Shown here: one piece after another, positions 46,256-57,218 of the stretch
Layout: each line of letters starts with the position of its first letter
How positions within the stretch are numbered: position 1 is the first letter of the stretch
Notes under the pieces: model-generated
What the model was told of the DNA's origin: nothing
What the model saw: the letters and a program-made list of their open reading frames with translations, nothing else
Databases searched by the model: none
Program-made: the position numbers and the translations under genes
Assembly: GCF_003201105.1 (NCBI RefSeq)
Contig: NZ_QICJ01000001.1
Span: 372,001-436,000, forward strand
From: Dyella sp. AtDHG13
GTDB lineage: Bacteria; Pseudomonadota; Gammaproteobacteria; Xanthomonadales; Rhodanobacteraceae
Direction of reading: 5' to 3'
DNA: 64,000 nucleotides

Positions 46256-46717
46256 TTACATGTGCTGCTGCGGCGGCGGCGCATCGGCCTTCACCGGCGC
46301 CTTGTAGTCTTCCAGCTCACGCGCCTTGGTATCGACCACGCTGATCTTCTTCAGCGTGCCGCCATCGTCGTAGTACACGGTGAAGCCGTAGTCCAGCTGC
46401 AGGCGCGCCATGTACTGCAGATGCTGCTTGCGGATCTTGGAGTCGTCGCTGGGCTCCAGCAGCACCGTCTTGGGCAGCTTGCCCTGGTCCTTGAGGTAGG
46501 CGAAGTGGCTGCCGGTATCCAGCGCCGACAGCACGGCGCCATCCACGACGAACTGGCCGCTCTTGTAGGCCTGGATCACCGCGTCGAACTGGCTCTTCAT
46601 GTCCGCGGTGCGCACTTCGTCCTTGGCGCTGCCGCGGTGGCAACCGGCCAGCACCAGCATGCTGCCCAGCAGGATGGCTGCGCCCGCGCGGGTCAGCAGC
46701 GTGGAAAAACGGGTCAT
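46256..46717 (-). CDS. Small lipoprotein of unknown function
   Basis: A 153-residue protein with a lipoprotein signal (MLVLAGC, Cys26). The mature part is mixed helix/strand with DMKSQFDAVIQAYKSGQFVV and QLDYGFTVYYDDGGTL and a Pro/Gln-rich end. No family was assigned. The ATG at 46717 was chosen because the signal starts there. It is the last gene of the minus-strand set after dcd, with a 113-bp gap. Confidence 0.7.
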   Translation of the reverse strand: MTRFSTLLTRAGAAILLGSMLVLAGCHRGSAKDEVRTADMKSQFDAVIQAYKSGQFVVDGAVLSALDTGSHFAYLKDQGKLPKTVLLEPSDDSKIRKQHLQYMARLQLDYGFTVYYDDGGTLKKISVVDTKARELEDYKAPVKADAPPPQQHM

Positions 46718-46830
46718 GCGGTGTCTCCTGCAATGCATCGAAGTGAACATGGTGAGTTTAGCGCCAGCCCGGCTCCGCGCAGGGAGCCCGGAAGGCAACC
46801 GTTCAGGTGAGCCCGACGGACGTGAAGGGT

Positions 46831-47397
46831 TCAGGTGCGGGGCAGCGTCACGCCCTGCTGGCCCTGGTACTTGCCGCCGCGATCCTTGTAGCTGGTCTCG
46901 CATTCCTCGTCGGATTCGAGGAAGAGCATCTGCGCCACGCCCTCGTTGGCGTAGATTTTCGCGGGCAGCGGCGTGGTGTTGGAGAACTCCAGCGTCACGT
47001 GGCCTTCCCACTCCGGCTCCAGCGGCGTCACATTGACGATGATGCCGCAGCGCGCGTAGGTGCTCTTGCCCAGGCAGATGGTGAGCACCTTGCGCGGAAT
47101 GCGGAAGTACTCGACCGTGCGCGCCAGCGCGAAGGAATTGGGCGGAATGATGCACACATCCGCCTCCACGTCGACGAAGCTGGTCGGATCGAACGCCTTC
47201 GGGTCGACGATGGTGGAGTTGATGTTGGTGAAGATCTTGAACTCGCGCGCGCAACGCACGTCGTAGCCGTAGCTGGAGGTGCCGTACGACACCAGCTTGG
47301 TGTTGTCGCGCGTCTTGATCTGGCCCGGCTCGAACGGCTCGATCATGCCGTGCTGCTCGGCCATGCGGCGGATCCACTTGTCGGATTTGATGCTCAC
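46831..47397 (-). CDS. dcd: dCTP deaminase
   Basis: A 188-residue enzyme that deaminates dCTP to dUTP for dTMP synthesis. [11 protein letters not shown] at the start, [19 protein letters not shown], the catalytic Glu region ([16 protein letters not shown]) and the C-terminal [14 protein letters not shown] are typical of Dcd. The start is a GTG at 47397 with GGGAG a few bases upstream. It is 203 bp downstream of apbC on the same strand. Confidence 0.95.
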   Translation of the reverse strand: MSIKSDKWIRRMAEQHGMIEPFEPGQIKTRDNTKLVSYGTSSYGYDVRCAREFKIFTNINSTIVDPKAFDPTSFVDVEADVCIIPPNSFALARTVEYFRIPRKVLTICLGKSTYARCGIIVNVTPLEPEWEGHVTLEFSNTTPLPAKIYANEGVAQMLFLESDEECETSYKDRGGKYQGQQGVTLPRT

Positions 47398-47600
47398 TCG
47401 GGCTCCCGAAGGGCTGGTCTGTCGCGCCGGACGGCGTAAAGACCGGGAAAATAGCGGAAAGGGAGGGTGGGCCGCCAGTCGGGGGCGCGCCGGGAACAGG
47501 AGGTGGGCGGTTTTCGGGCGGACCTTGAAACCTGGGGCGAGCGCCCGCCCCTTACCCCGGCCCGCTCCCCCGAAGGAGAGAGGCAGAAGCCGTCGCCCCC

Positions 47601-48689
<1,089 letters not shown>

Positions 48690-48836
48690 ATCGGAATCTG
48701 GGGCCTGTCAGGGGAAGGGCCTATTATGCCAGCCCTGCCCCGCAGGCCGCCTGCGCTGCTTTCGCATTGCAGCTTGACGGGCTCGCGCGAGGTCGGTCAG
48801 GCTCCGAACATACGCTTTCGTACGGGAGGATCATCC

Positions 48837-49286
48837 ATGAAGTCACTGCTCCGCGCCGCCGTCGTCGCCGGTCTCCTGCTGGGCGCCAGCGCCGCCTTTG
48901 CGGCCGAGGTCACTCCGGTCGGCACCTGGAAAACCATCGACGATGAGACGGGCAAGCCCAAGTCCATCGTGAAGATCACCGACGAAGGCGGCGAGCTGAA
49001 GGCCACCGTGCTGGAAGTGCTGCAATCCGACGAGGGCCCGCACCCGATCTGCAAGAACTGCGACGGCGAGCGCAAGGACAAGCCGATCGAGGGCATGAAC
49101 ATCATGTGGGGCGTGCACAAGGACGGCGACGCCGTCTGGGACGGCGGCAAGATCCTCGACCCCAAGACCGGCAAGATCTACAAGGTGAAGCTGCAGCCCA
49201 GCGAAGACGGCAGCAAGCTCACCGTGCGCGGCTACATCGGCTTCTCGCTGCTGGGCCGCAGCCAGGAGTGGCAGCGTCAGCCGTAA
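48837..49286 (+). CDS. Secreted DUF2147 protein
   Basis: A 149-residue exported protein with a signal peptide ending AAFAAE (about residue 23). The body matches DUF2147: VGTWKTIDDETGKPKSIVKI, GPHPICKNCDGERKDKPIEG and GKIYKVKLQ. The two Cys of CKNC may be oxidised or bind metal; function unknown. GGGAGGA lies 10 bases before the ATG at 48837. It is divergent from apbC. Confidence 0.85.
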   Translation: MKSLLRAAVVAGLLLGASAAFAAEVTPVGTWKTIDDETGKPKSIVKITDEGGELKATVLEVLQSDEGPHPICKNCDGERKDKPIEGMNIMWGVHKDGDAVWDGGKILDPKTGKIYKVKLQPSEDGSKLTVRGYIGFSLLGRSQEWQRQP

Positions 49287-49320
49287 GCGCTCGCTCCATA
49301 TCGACCACACGTACCATTTT

Positions 49321-49429
49321 CCCTCACCGTCATTCCGGCGAAAGCCGGAATCCAGTGCCTTTAGGCCTACTCGCGACACATAACGTCAAAGTCGCTGGAT
49401 TCCGGCTTTCGCCGGAATGACGGTGAGGG
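49321..49429. repeat. REP-like doublet, TGGAT...GATGACGG family (copies B)
   Basis: Two 35-bp copies in opposite orientation (49321-49355 and 49395-49429) are perfect reverse complements, separated by 39 bp. Each copy is itself a hairpin (ATTCCGGC / GCCGGAAT around GAAA or TTTC). They lie after the DUF2147 gene and may end its transcript. Confidence 0.8.
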
Positions 49430-49519
49430 GAATATGCCCTTGCGGCAAACATGGAGATTGCTGCAAGCAACACTGTGCAGAAGCGCGCTTGGGCGCCCCT
49501 GCAAACAAGCGCAAGGCTT

Positions 49520-50320
49520 TCAGCCCGCCGTCGCCTCGGCGCGATGCACCGCCACGCCCCTTGCCGTGAAGGCCGCACGCGTGGCCTTGTCCGCCGAATG
49601 CTCCACCACCAGGTGCTGCACGCGCGCCAGTTCGGCCACCTGATGCGCCGCGACGGCGCCCAGCTTGTCGTCGGTGGCCACAACCACGGTTTCGTCGCTG
49701 GCCTCGATCATCGCGCGCTTGAACAGCGACTCCTCGCTGTCGAATCCCCACAGGCCATGCGCGGCATCGACCGCGCAGGCACCCGGAAAACACAGGTCGG
49801 CGCGCACCCGGCGCACCTGATCCACCGCCTGCGCGCCCGTCGCGCCGCCGATGGCCACATCGATGCGGCCGCCAATCAGCAACACGTCGAAGCCTTCGCG
49901 GTCCAGTAGTACCTGGGCGATGTGCGGCGCGTTGGTGATCACGGTAAGCCGCGCATCGCGCGGCAAGGCCGCGGCAATCGCTGCGTTGGTGCTGCCGGCG
50001 TCGATCAACAGCGTCTGCCCGGCCTGCACCAGGCTCGCGGCCTTGCGCGCCAGCGCCTCCTTGCGTGCGGAGTGCTCGTGGCGGCGCTGTTTCAGCGGCG
50101 TGAGCGTGACCGCCGGCAGCAGCGCGCCGCCATAGACGCGCTTGCACAGTCCCAGCGCGGCCAGCTCGCGCAGGTCGCGGCGGATGGAGTCCTCCGACAC
50201 CTCGAACGCCACCGCCAGTTCCGCCGCCACCACGCGCCCTTCCGCGCGCAGGCGTTCGAGGATGCGCTGCTGTCGTTCTTCCGGCAACGCATTGCTGTCC
50301 ACTGCGGACGACTTAACCAT
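49520..50320 (-). CDS. DeoR-family transcriptional regulator
   Basis: A 266-residue repressor with an N-terminal winged helix (about 15-70, RQQRILERLRAEGRVVAAEL) and a C-terminal sugar-phosphate-sensing domain with DAGSTNAAIAAAL and GG.D near the ligand site. DeoR proteins usually control sugar or phosphate-ester use and are relieved by a sugar phosphate. It is the third gene of an MFS-HAD-DeoR operon and probably controls it (inference). It overlaps the HAD gene by 8 bases. Confidence 0.88.
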   Translation of the reverse strand: MVKSSAVDSNALPEERQQRILERLRAEGRVVAAELAVAFEVSEDSIRRDLRELAALGLCKRVYGGALLPAVTLTPLKQRRHEHSARKEALARKAASLVQAGQTLLIDAGSTNAAIAAALPRDARLTVITNAPHIAQVLLDREGFDVLLIGGRIDVAIGGATGAQAVDQVRRVRADLCFPGACAVDAAHGLWGFDSEESLFKRAMIEASDETVVVATDDKLGAVAAHQVAELARVQHLVVEHSADKATRAAFTARGVAVHRAEATAG

Positions 50321-50954
50321 GGGAAGCCTCGTTGACGGATGCGTCCAGCAGTTGCAGTTCGATCAGCCGCCGGCGCAGGCCCTCGGCGTCGCGGAACCAC
50401 CAGCCTTGCATGCCCAGCGCTTCGGCGGCGGCCACGTTGCGCGCCGAATCGTCGATGTACAACGCCCTGGCGGGATCCACCGCATAGCGCTCCAGCAAGC
50501 GCTGGTAGATGCGCGGATCGGGCTTGATCAGCTTTTCCTCGCCAGATACGACGATGCCTTCGAACCATTGCAGGAACGCAAACCGCTGCCGGGCAATGGG
50601 AAAGGTTTCCTGCGACCAGTTGGTCAGCGCCAGCAGGCGCACGCCGCGGTCACGCAGGGCCGCGAGCAGCGCGACGCTTTCTTCCAGCGCGCCGACCAGG
50701 GTTTCTTCCCAGCGCAGGTGATAGGCGTCGATCAGGTCGGCGTGCTCGGGGAAACGCTCGCGCAGCAGCGCCGTCGCTTCCGCCCAGGGGCGGCCCGCGT
50801 CCTGCTGCTCGTTCCATTCGCTGCTGCAGACCTCGCGCAGGAACCACTCCATCTGCGCTTCGTCCGCGATCAGTTGCCGGTAGAGCCTGCGCGGATCCCA
50901 GCCGATCAGGACATTGCCCAGGTCGAAGATCACGGTGTCGACTTGCTTGCTCAT
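50313..50954 (-). CDS. HAD-family phosphatase (YihX-like)
   Basis: A 213-residue HAD subfamily IA hydrolase. Motif I is FDLGNV with the nucleophile Asp11 and Gly where many HADs have the second Asp, as in YihX-type phosphatases that act on sugar phosphates; motif II is LTNWS, motif III Lys in EKLIKPD and motif IV YIDDSARN. The substrate is unknown but, with an MFS and a DeoR protein, a sugar phosphate is likely. It overlaps the MFS gene by 4 bases. Confidence 0.87.
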   Translation of the reverse strand: MSKQVDTVIFDLGNVLIGWDPRRLYRQLIADEAQMEWFLREVCSSEWNEQQDAGRPWAEATALLRERFPEHADLIDAYHLRWEETLVGALEESVALLAALRDRGVRLLALTNWSQETFPIARQRFAFLQWFEGIVVSGEEKLIKPDPRIYQRLLERYAVDPARALYIDDSARNVAAAEALGMQGWWFRDAEGLRRRLIELQLLDASVNEASHG

Positions 50955-52123
50955 CGCTTCACGATCCTTGCCGAAAGTCCCACCAGCACCAGCAGGCCCG
51001 CCACGCCGGCGAAGGCGACCGGCAAACTGCTCGCATGCGCCACAAAACCGATCAATGCCGGGCCGCTCAACAGACCCGCGTAGCCGAGCGTGGTGGCCGT
51101 GGCAATGGCGATGGCCGGCGGCGTGCCCGGCAGGCGCCCTGCCGCACTGAACATCACCGGCACGATGTTGGACGCGCCCAGACCAATGAGTACGAAACCC
51201 GCCAGCGATGCCGGCGCACCGGAAACGCAGGCCACCAGCAGAAAGCCCGCGGCGGCCAGCGCCGCGCCGATGCGCACGGCCCACTCCGGACCGTAGCGGC
51301 CCACGATGCGATCGCCCGTCAGTCGGCCCGTGGCCATCGCCACGGAGAAGCACGCATAGCCGAAGCCGGCGGATGCCGGCGACACGCCGCGGAAATCGCG
51401 CAGGAACACGGCGCTCCAGTCGAGCATCGCGCCCTCCGCGAGAAAACTGACGAAACACAGCAGCCCAAGCAACCACGCCAGCGCATGCGGCATGCCCAGA
51501 GGTTCCTTGGGCACGTCGTGCGCGGCTGGCGCGTCATCGAGCAGATCGCCGCGCAGCCACAGCACGATCATCACCAGCAGCGCGGCGATGGCGCTGGCGG
51601 CAAACCCGAGCGGCATGCCCAGCGCGAGCAATCCGCTCATCACCGCCGCGCCAGTCAGGCCACCCACGCTGAACAGGCCGTGGAAGCCGGACATCAACCG
51701 TCCGCCATCGTGACGCTCCACGTCCACCGCGTGTGCGTTCATCGCCACGTCGACCGCGCCGAGCATCACGCCGAAATACAGCAAGGCGGCGATCAGGCCC
51801 GCGATGCTCGGCACCACGGCCAGCACCGGCAGCGCGGCGCACATGAGCAGGCCCGAGGCGACGATCACCATGCGATTGCCCAGCTTGTGCGCCAGCCAGC
51901 CCACGAACGGCATGGAAAGCATCGAGCCGCCCCCGAACGCGAGCAGCGCCAGGCCAAGCTGGGCATCGTCCAGTCCCAGGCGCGCCTTGGCGTACGGCAC
52001 CATCGGCGCCCAGGCGGACATGCCGATGCCCGACACCAGAAAGATCAGCCGCGTCGCCCGCTTGGCGCCCGAAATCACCGGGCCGGCGGCGGGTGCGCGT
52101 AAAGTGTCGCTGGACGCTTCCAC
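50951..52123 (-). CDS. MFS transporter (YbjJ-like)
   Basis: A 390-residue transporter with about 12 transmembrane helices, of the MFS branch containing E. coli YbjJ. GMSAWAPMVPYAKARLGLDDAQLG is the family's first helix/loop. The substrate is unknown. The GTG start at 52123 has GAAGGAAG just upstream. The HAD and DeoR genes follow with overlaps, so the three form one operon; E. coli likewise has ybjJ beside the HAD gene ybjI. Confidence 0.85.
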   Translation of the reverse strand: MEASSDTLRAPAAGPVISGAKRATRLIFLVSGIGMSAWAPMVPYAKARLGLDDAQLGLALLAFGGGSMLSMPFVGWLAHKLGNRMVIVASGLLMCAALPVLAVVPSIAGLIAALLYFGVMLGAVDVAMNAHAVDVERHDGGRLMSGFHGLFSVGGLTGAAVMSGLLALGMPLGFAASAIAALLVMIVLWLRGDLLDDAPAAHDVPKEPLGMPHALAWLLGLLCFVSFLAEGAMLDWSAVFLRDFRGVSPASAGFGYACFSVAMATGRLTGDRIVGRYGPEWAVRIGAALAAAGFLLVACVSGAPASLAGFVLIGLGASNIVPVMFSAAGRLPGTPPAIAIATATTLGYAGLLSGPALIGFVAHASSLPVAFAGVAGLLVLVGLSARIVKR

Positions 52124-52145
52124 GGGGCTTCCTTCAAAAGAACGG

Positions 52146-52175
52146 ACACAAATGTATTAAATCGTGCACAAACGT
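52146..52175 (-). promoter_or_regulatory. Direct-repeat operator candidate for the MFS operon
   Basis: ACACAAATGT (52146-52155) and GCACAAACGT (52166-52175) are direct repeats exactly 20 bp apart, two helical turns. On the minus strand they read ACATTTGTGT and ACGTTTGTGC. They overlap a possible promoter: TTGCAC (-35), 17 bp, TACATT (-10). The DeoR-family regulator at the end of the operon is the likely binder; this is inference. Confidence 0.5.
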
Positions 52176-52275
52176 GCAACACCCGCTGCGCATCCCGACG
52201 TCGGCCGCGGATCGACAGCGCACGCCGGCCACCATGGCATGCATGCGGGCAACGACACGACAAGGACTGTTTCGC

Positions 52276-52806
52276 ATGACCACGGTTTTCACCCACGCCG
52301 TTGTGCCCCTCATGCTTGGCGCGGCAATGGGGCGTCGACGCATCAGCAGTCGCCTGCGGGTCGCCGGCGCGGTAGCGGCGATGCTGCCCGATGCGGATGT
52401 GCTCGCCTTCCACCTGCATATTCCCTACGCCGATGCGTTCGGCCATCGCGGCGCCACGCACTCCCTCGCCTTCGCCGCCATGCTCGGCCTGCTGGCGGCG
52501 TGGGCGTACCGCTGGCTGGACAGCACGCCACGGCGCGCGGGATGGTTCGTCGGCCTCGCCACGCTTTCCCATCCGCTGCTCGACGCCTGCACGGACGGCG
52601 GCCTTGGCGTCGCGCTTTGGTGGCCTTTCAGCGATGCACGCTGGTTTGCGCCGTTTCACCCCATCGCGGTGTCGCCCATCGGCGCGCGCTTCTTCAGCGA
52701 GCGCGGCGCGCAGGTGATCGCCTCAGAGCTGTGCTGGGTGTGGCTGCCGGTGGGCGTGCTCGCCGTCTGCATCCTGCTGGCGCGACGGGCGTCCAAACGG
52801 GCGTGA
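52276..52806 (+). CDS. Membrane-bound metal-dependent hydrolase (YdjM-like)
   Basis: A 176-residue inner-membrane protein with about four helices. MLPDADVLAF, HRGATHSLAF and SHPLLDACTDGGLGV contain the His and Asp residues of the LexA-regulated, membrane-bound metal hydrolase family. Its substrate is unknown. The ATG at 52276 (MTTVFTHAV) was chosen because the conserved part starts there. It is divergent from the MFS operon and precedes metG by 64 bp. Confidence 0.8.
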   Translation: MTTVFTHAVVPLMLGAAMGRRRISSRLRVAGAVAAMLPDADVLAFHLHIPYADAFGHRGATHSLAFAAMLGLLAAWAYRWLDSTPRRAGWFVGLATLSHPLLDACTDGGLGVALWWPFSDARWFAPFHPIAVSPIGARFFSERGAQVIASELCWVWLPVGVLAVCILLARRASKRA

Positions 52807-52870
52807 TGCGGCCCGCGCGGCAACGCATGCCATAATGGACAACCCCGTCCATCAAGACCGTTGCCGCCCC

Positions 52871-54964
52871 ATGAGCCGACGCCTTCTCGTCACCAATGCG
52901 CTGCCCTATGCCAATGGCCCGCTACACCTGGGCCATCTGCTGGGCTACATCCAGGCCGATATCTGGGTGCGCGCGCAGCGGATGCAGGGCAACGAGGCCG
53001 TCTACGTCTGCGCGGACGACGCCCACGGCACGCCGATCATGCTGGCCGCGGAAAAGGCCGGCCTGTCGCCGGAGACATACATCGAGGAGATCCGCATCGG
53101 CCACGAGGCGGATTTCGCGGCCTTCGGCGTGGCGTTCGACCATTACCACTCCACGCATTCGGAAGAGAACCGCGAGCTGGCCTCGCTGATCTACACGCGC
53201 CTGCGCGACGGCGGCTTCATCGCGCGCCGCGACATCCAGCAGTTGTTCGACCCGGAAAAGGACATGTTCCTGCCGGACCGCTACATCAAGGGCACCTGCC
53301 CCAACTGCAAGACGCCCGACCAGTACGGCGACAACTGCGAGAACTGTGGCGCGACCTACGCGCCCACCGACCTGATCAACCCCTACTCGGTGATGTCCGG
53401 CGCCACTCCCGTGCTGCGCGATTCGGAGCATTACTTCTTCGAGCTGGGCAAGTTCGAGCCGCTGCTGCGCGACTGGTTCGCCGGCAAGTTCACCGATGGC
53501 CAGCCGGTGGCGAACAGCGGCGTGGTGGCCAAGCTGCGCGAATGGCTGGATGGCGGTTTGAAGGACTGGGACATCTCCCGCGATGCGCCCTACTTCGGCT
53601 TTCCCATCCCCGATGCGCCGGGCAAGTATTTCTATGTGTGGCTGGATGCGCCGGTCGGCTACCTCGCCAGCTTCAAGGCGCTGTGCGACCGCACCGACCT
53701 GAAGTTCGAGGATTTCCTCAGCGTCGACAGCCGCGCCGAGATGCACCACTTCATCGGCAAGGACATCATCAACTTCCACGGCCTGTTCTGGCCGGCCATG
53801 CTGCATGGCGCGAATTTCCGCACGCCGACGGCGCTGCACGTCAACGGCTACCTGACCGTCAACGGCGCGAAGATGTCCAAGTCGCGCGGCACCTTCATCA
53901 AGGCGCGCACCTACCTGGACGCCGGCCTGCATCCGGAATTCCTGCGCTACTACTTCAGCACCATGCTGAGCGACACGCCGGTGGACGTGGACCTGGACCT
54001 CAAGACCTTCGAGGAACGCGTCAACTCGCACCTGGTCGGCAAATGGGTGAACATCGCCAGCCGCACGGCGGGCTTCGTGCACAAGTTCTTCGACGGCCGC
54101 CTGGCGCCCGCGTTCAGCGCGCAGGAGCAGGAGCTGTGGCGCGAACTGCTTTCGCTCTATGGCGACGTGCCCGCGCTCTACAACGCCAAGGACTTCGCCG
54201 AAGTGGCGCGCCGCTTCGTGACCATGGCCGACATGGTCAACGGCTACATCGCCGCCCAGGCGCCGTGGGCCATGGCCAAGGACGAATCGCGCCGCGAGGA
54301 ACTGCACCAGGTGTGCTCGTTCGCACTGGCCGCGTTCCGCCTGCTGGCCGGCCTGCTCAAGCCCGTGGTGCCCGCCACGGTGGAAGCCGCCGAGCGCTTC
54401 CTCGCCGCGCCGATCAACGGCTTCGACGATGCGCGCGCCGAACTGCACAACCACACCATCAACACGTTCGAGCCCCTGCTCGGCCGCATCGATCCCAAGC
54501 ACGTCGAGGCCATGGTGGAGGCGTCCAAGGATTCCCTTGCCCCTGCCGAAGCCAAGCCCGCGCCGAAGAAAGCCAGAGAAGAAAAAGCCAAGCCCATGAC
54601 CGAAGCCACCGCCACGCCCACCGCTGAAACCGCCGTCATCGGCATCGACGATTTCGCCAAGCTCGACCTGCGCATCGGCAAGGTCACCACCTGCGAATTC
54701 GTGGACGGTTCGGACAAGCTGCTGCGCTTCGAACTGGATGCCGGCCCGCTGGGCACGCGCCAGATCTTCTCCGGTATCCGCGCCGCCTATGGCGAGCCGG
54801 AAAAACTGGTCGGCCGCAACGTGGTGTTCATCGCCAACCTCGCGCCGCGCAAGATGCGCTTCGGCCTGTCCGAGGGCATGATCCTGTCCGCCGGCGACGG
54901 CGGCAGCGACCTGTTCCTGCTCGACGCGGACCAGGGCGCGAAGCCGGGCGCCACCGTCCGCTGA
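52871..54964 (+). CDS. metG: Methionyl-tRNA synthetase
   Basis: A 697-residue class I synthetase that charges initiator and elongator tRNA-Met. HLGH (19-22) and KMSKS (about 334-338) are the two catalytic signatures. The zinc knuckle has CPNC and CENC, as in the E. coli type. A charged linker (about 555-595) joins the C-terminal tRNA-binding (Trbp111-like) domain. The ATG at 52871 ([16 protein letters not shown]) is the family's start; 12 extra codons are open upstream. Confidence 0.97.
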   Translation: MSRRLLVTNALPYANGPLHLGHLLGYIQADIWVRAQRMQGNEAVYVCADDAHGTPIMLAAEKAGLSPETYIEEIRIGHEADFAAFGVAFDHYHSTHSEENRELASLIYTRLRDGGFIARRDIQQLFDPEKDMFLPDRYIKGTCPNCKTPDQYGDNCENCGATYAPTDLINPYSVMSGATPVLRDSEHYFFELGKFEPLLRDWFAGKFTDGQPVANSGVVAKLREWLDGGLKDWDISRDAPYFGFPIPDAPGKYFYVWLDAPVGYLASFKALCDRTDLKFEDFLSVDSRAEMHHFIGKDIINFHGLFWPAMLHGANFRTPTALHVNGYLTVNGAKMSKSRGTFIKARTYLDAGLHPEFLRYYFSTMLSDTPVDVDLDLKTFEERVNSHLVGKWVNIASRTAGFVHKFFDGRLAPAFSAQEQELWRELLSLYGDVPALYNAKDFAEVARRFVTMADMVNGYIAAQAPWAMAKDESRREELHQVCSFALAAFRLLAGLLKPVVPATVEAAERFLAAPINGFDDARAELHNHTINTFEPLLGRIDPKHVEAMVEASKDSLAPAEAKPAPKKAREEKAKPMTEATATPTAETAVIGIDDFAKLDLRIGKVTTCEFVDGSDKLLRFELDAGPLGTRQIFSGIRAAYGEPEKLVGRNVVFIANLAPRKMRFGLSEGMILSAGDGGSDLFLLDADQGAKPGATVR

Positions 54965-54977
54965 GTCTCGCGCCGCC

Positions 54978-55586
54978 ATGTCGCTGGCCGACCGCATCGA
55001 CGCCCTGCTGCCGCAGACGCAATGCGAACAATGCGGCTACCACGGCTGCCGCCCCTACGCGGAGGCGATCGCGCGTGGCGAGGCGAAGATCAACCAGTGC
55101 CCGCCGGGCGGCGCGGCGGGCATTGCGAAGCTGGCGCAGTTGCTCGACGTGCCGGTGTTGCCGCTCGATCCCGAACACGGCATCGAAAAGCCGCGCACGC
55201 TCGCACGCATCATCGAGGCCGATTGCATCGGCTGCACCAAGTGCATCCAGGCCTGCCCGGTGGACGCCATCGTCGGCGCATCCAAGCTGATGCATACGGT
55301 GATGCGCGAGGACTGCACCGGTTGCGAGCTGTGCGTGCCCGCCTGCCCGGTGGATTGCATCGTGGTCGAACCCATGCCGCAGTCGCAGGTGCACGACCTT
55401 GCCCATGCCGATGCCGCGCGCCTGCATTTCCAGCGCCGCGAGGCGCGGCTGGCGCGCGAGCAGGCACAACGGGAGGCCGAACTCGCGGCGCGCAAGGCGC
55501 AGGTCTCGGCAACGCAGACACCGGCCAATCCCGTGCTTGCCGCGCTGGCGCGGGCCAAGGCGAAACAACAAGGAAAACCGTCGTGA
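54978..55586 (+). CDS. rnfB: Electron transport complex protein RnfB-like ferredoxin
   Basis: A 202-residue iron-sulfur protein. The N-terminal cluster region has Cys16, Cys19, Cys24 and Cys41; two ferredoxin clusters follow (Cys83-x2-86-x2-89-x3-93 and Cys113-x2-116-x2-119-x3-123). The C-terminal tail is charged and helical. Unlike enterobacterial RnfB it lacks the N-terminal transmembrane helix, and no other rnf/rsx gene is present in the window. It overlaps nth by 4 bases, echoing the E. coli rsx-nth order, so it may serve as an electron carrier alone. The partner is unknown. Confidence 0.87.
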   Translation: MSLADRIDALLPQTQCEQCGYHGCRPYAEAIARGEAKINQCPPGGAAGIAKLAQLLDVPVLPLDPEHGIEKPRTLARIIEADCIGCTKCIQACPVDAIVGASKLMHTVMREDCTGCELCVPACPVDCIVVEPMPQSQVHDLAHADAARLHFQRREARLAREQAQREAELAARKAQVSATQTPANPVLAALARAKAKQQGKPS

Positions 55587-56218
55587 AGAAAGCCGACGTC
55601 GTCGAGCTGTTCACCCGCCTGCGCGAACTCGATCCCCACCCCACCACGGAACTGCACTACAGCACGCCGTTCGAGCTGCTGGTGGCGGTGGCGCTGTCGG
55701 CGCAGGCCACCGACGTGGGCGTGAACAAGGCGACGAAGAAACTGTTTCCCGTGGCCAACACGCCTCAGGCGATGCTCAAGCTGGGCGAGGAAAAGCTCAA
55801 GCAGTACATCTCCACCATCGGCCTGTTCAATGGCAAGGCCAAGAATGTCATCGCCATGAGCCGCATCCTGGTGGAGCAGTACGGCGGCGAGGTGCCCGCC
55901 ACGCGCGAGGCCCTGGAGGCCCTGCCCGGCGTGGGCCGCAAGACGGCCAACGTGGTGCTCAACACGGCCTTCGGCCATCCCACCATCGCCGTGGACACGC
56001 ATATCTTCCGCGTCGCCAACCGCACCGGGTTGGCCCCCGGCAAGGACGTGCGCGCGGTGGAAGACAAGCTGGAGAAAGTGGTACCGCTGGAATTCAAGCA
56101 GGACGCGCACCACTGGCTGATCCTGCACGGCCGCTACGTGTGCAAGGCGCGCAAGCCCGATTGTCCGCAGTGCGTGATCCGCGACCTGTGTCGCTACAAG
56201 GACAAGACGCCAGCCTGA
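55583..56218 (+). CDS. nth: Endonuclease III
   Basis: A 211-residue DNA glycosylase/AP lyase for oxidised pyrimidines. The helix-hairpin-helix [12 protein letters not shown] has the catalytic Lys120; Asp138 is in [11 protein letters not shown]. The 4Fe-4S cluster is Cys187-x6-Cys194-x2-Cys197-x5-Cys203. These positions equal those of E. coli Nth. The start is a GTG at 55583 overlapping the rnfB stop. Confidence 0.97.
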   Translation: MKKADVVELFTRLRELDPHPTTELHYSTPFELLVAVALSAQATDVGVNKATKKLFPVANTPQAMLKLGEEKLKQYISTIGLFNGKAKNVIAMSRILVEQYGGEVPATREALEALPGVGRKTANVVLNTAFGHPTIAVDTHIFRVANRTGLAPGKDVRAVEDKLEKVVPLEFKQDAHHWLILHGRYVCKARKPDCPQCVIRDLCRYKDKTPA

Positions 56219-56673
56219 GGCGCACTCGCAAATTTCTGCGATCCGCTATCGGGGCAGTCTTCACCGAGTGGCCCGCCATATACGAGGCAACGGCAGGCAT
56301 GGAGAGGCAAACGCGGTCACCGAGGGACGCGACGCGGCACCACGTCACGGCATCGACATACTCCGCACTCAAGAGTGACCGTTTCGCATGCAACTACACG
56401 CGCGTGGCGGAACTGTCCTCGCGCAAGTGCGCTTCATCGAACACCGACACAACGCGCCGCGTGCCGGTCCGCATGCTGTCATGCGCGCAACGCCTTGGTT
56501 GCGGCCAGACGACATCGCGCTGCAAAAAAGCATGACGAGTGGCATAGAACAGGCCATGTAATGCGGAAAACCTCATGAATCCCTCAGTGTTTCGCGCAAG
56601 TTCATCAAGCTTGACGCGACCTGACAGCCTAAGGTCAAACCTCCCCCGGAACTCCCCGTCAGGAGGCCTCACC
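56219..56673. other. 455-bp spacer without a recognised gene
   Basis: Between nth and the small secreted protein gene no open frame looks like a gene. Composition is slightly less GC-rich than the flanks. No inverted repeats of note or convincing promoter were found; a terminator for nth was not seen. Confidence 0.6.
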
Positions 56674-56982
56674 ATGAAGCGCACCATCCTCACCGCTGTC
56701 GTGGCTGCCGTTGGACTCGCCTGCGTTGGCCAGGCACAAGCCACTGTCGAAACCTATACCGTCGACCTCAACGGCTATGCCGTGGTCGGTTTCGTAGGCA
56801 ACACCCCGGAAGACTATGCACGCGCCCAGCAGCAGGCGAACAGTTGGGAAACGCAGCGTCACCTGATGCTGAAGCCGCAGTCCATGAAGGCCGTGGCCAT
56901 CGACGAATCGCAAGGTGTCGCGCTCAACCAGACCCAGTTGCGTGATGCCATCGTGCAGGCCGCGCTCGCCAAGACGCCTTGA
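56674..56982 (+). CDS. Small secreted protein of unknown function
   Basis: A 102-residue protein with a signal peptide ending GQAQA-T (about residue 24). The mature part is about 80 residues with VDLNGYAVVGFVGNTPEDYA and a helical end. No family was recognised. AGGAGG (56661-56666) gives a strong ribosome binding site before the ATG at 56674, supporting translation. It stands alone, with a long spacer upstream and a terminator downstream. Confidence 0.75.
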   Translation: MKRTILTAVVAAVGLACVGQAQATVETYTVDLNGYAVVGFVGNTPEDYARAQQQANSWETQRHLMLKPQSMKAVAIDESQGVALNQTQLRDAIVQAALAKTP

Positions 56983-57041
56983 GCTCACCGCGCATTCACC
57001 TTTCGGCAGCGCCGCGCATGGGCGCTGAAACAGGAAGGAAG

Positions 57042-57069
57042 ACGGCGAACCGGCAGGCTCGCCGTTTTT
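57042..57069 (+). terminator. Rho-independent terminator after the small secreted protein gene
   Basis: ACGGCGA (57042-57048) pairs with TCGCCGT (57059-57065), followed by a T run. Confidence 0.75.
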
Positions 57070-57218
57070 CTTTGCATCACGCGGATTGACGGCGCGCGTC
57101 TCACTTGCCAACGTGACGCCCGGGCAGGCAAAAGATCCACAAAAGGTAGCTTGCGGATCATGTATGCGGGCAAGGCGCGGGCCATGCCTTCGCCGGGTCA
57201 GACACGGGTGTCATTGGC

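Noticed and set aside
47549-47586. A CCCC...GCTCCCCCGAAGGAG stretch before apbC's 3' end as a terminator
   Set aside because: It is a degenerate relative of the GC-rich hairpin at 15042 with poor pairing and no T run; not strong enough to list.
52922-54997. A ~690-codon minus-strand open frame opposite metG
   Set aside because: Shadow of metG; no motif and no ribosome binding site considered convincing.
56219-56573. A small gene in the spacer after nth
   Set aside because: The only open frames continue the shadow of nth or lack a ribosome binding site; composition gives no coding signal.
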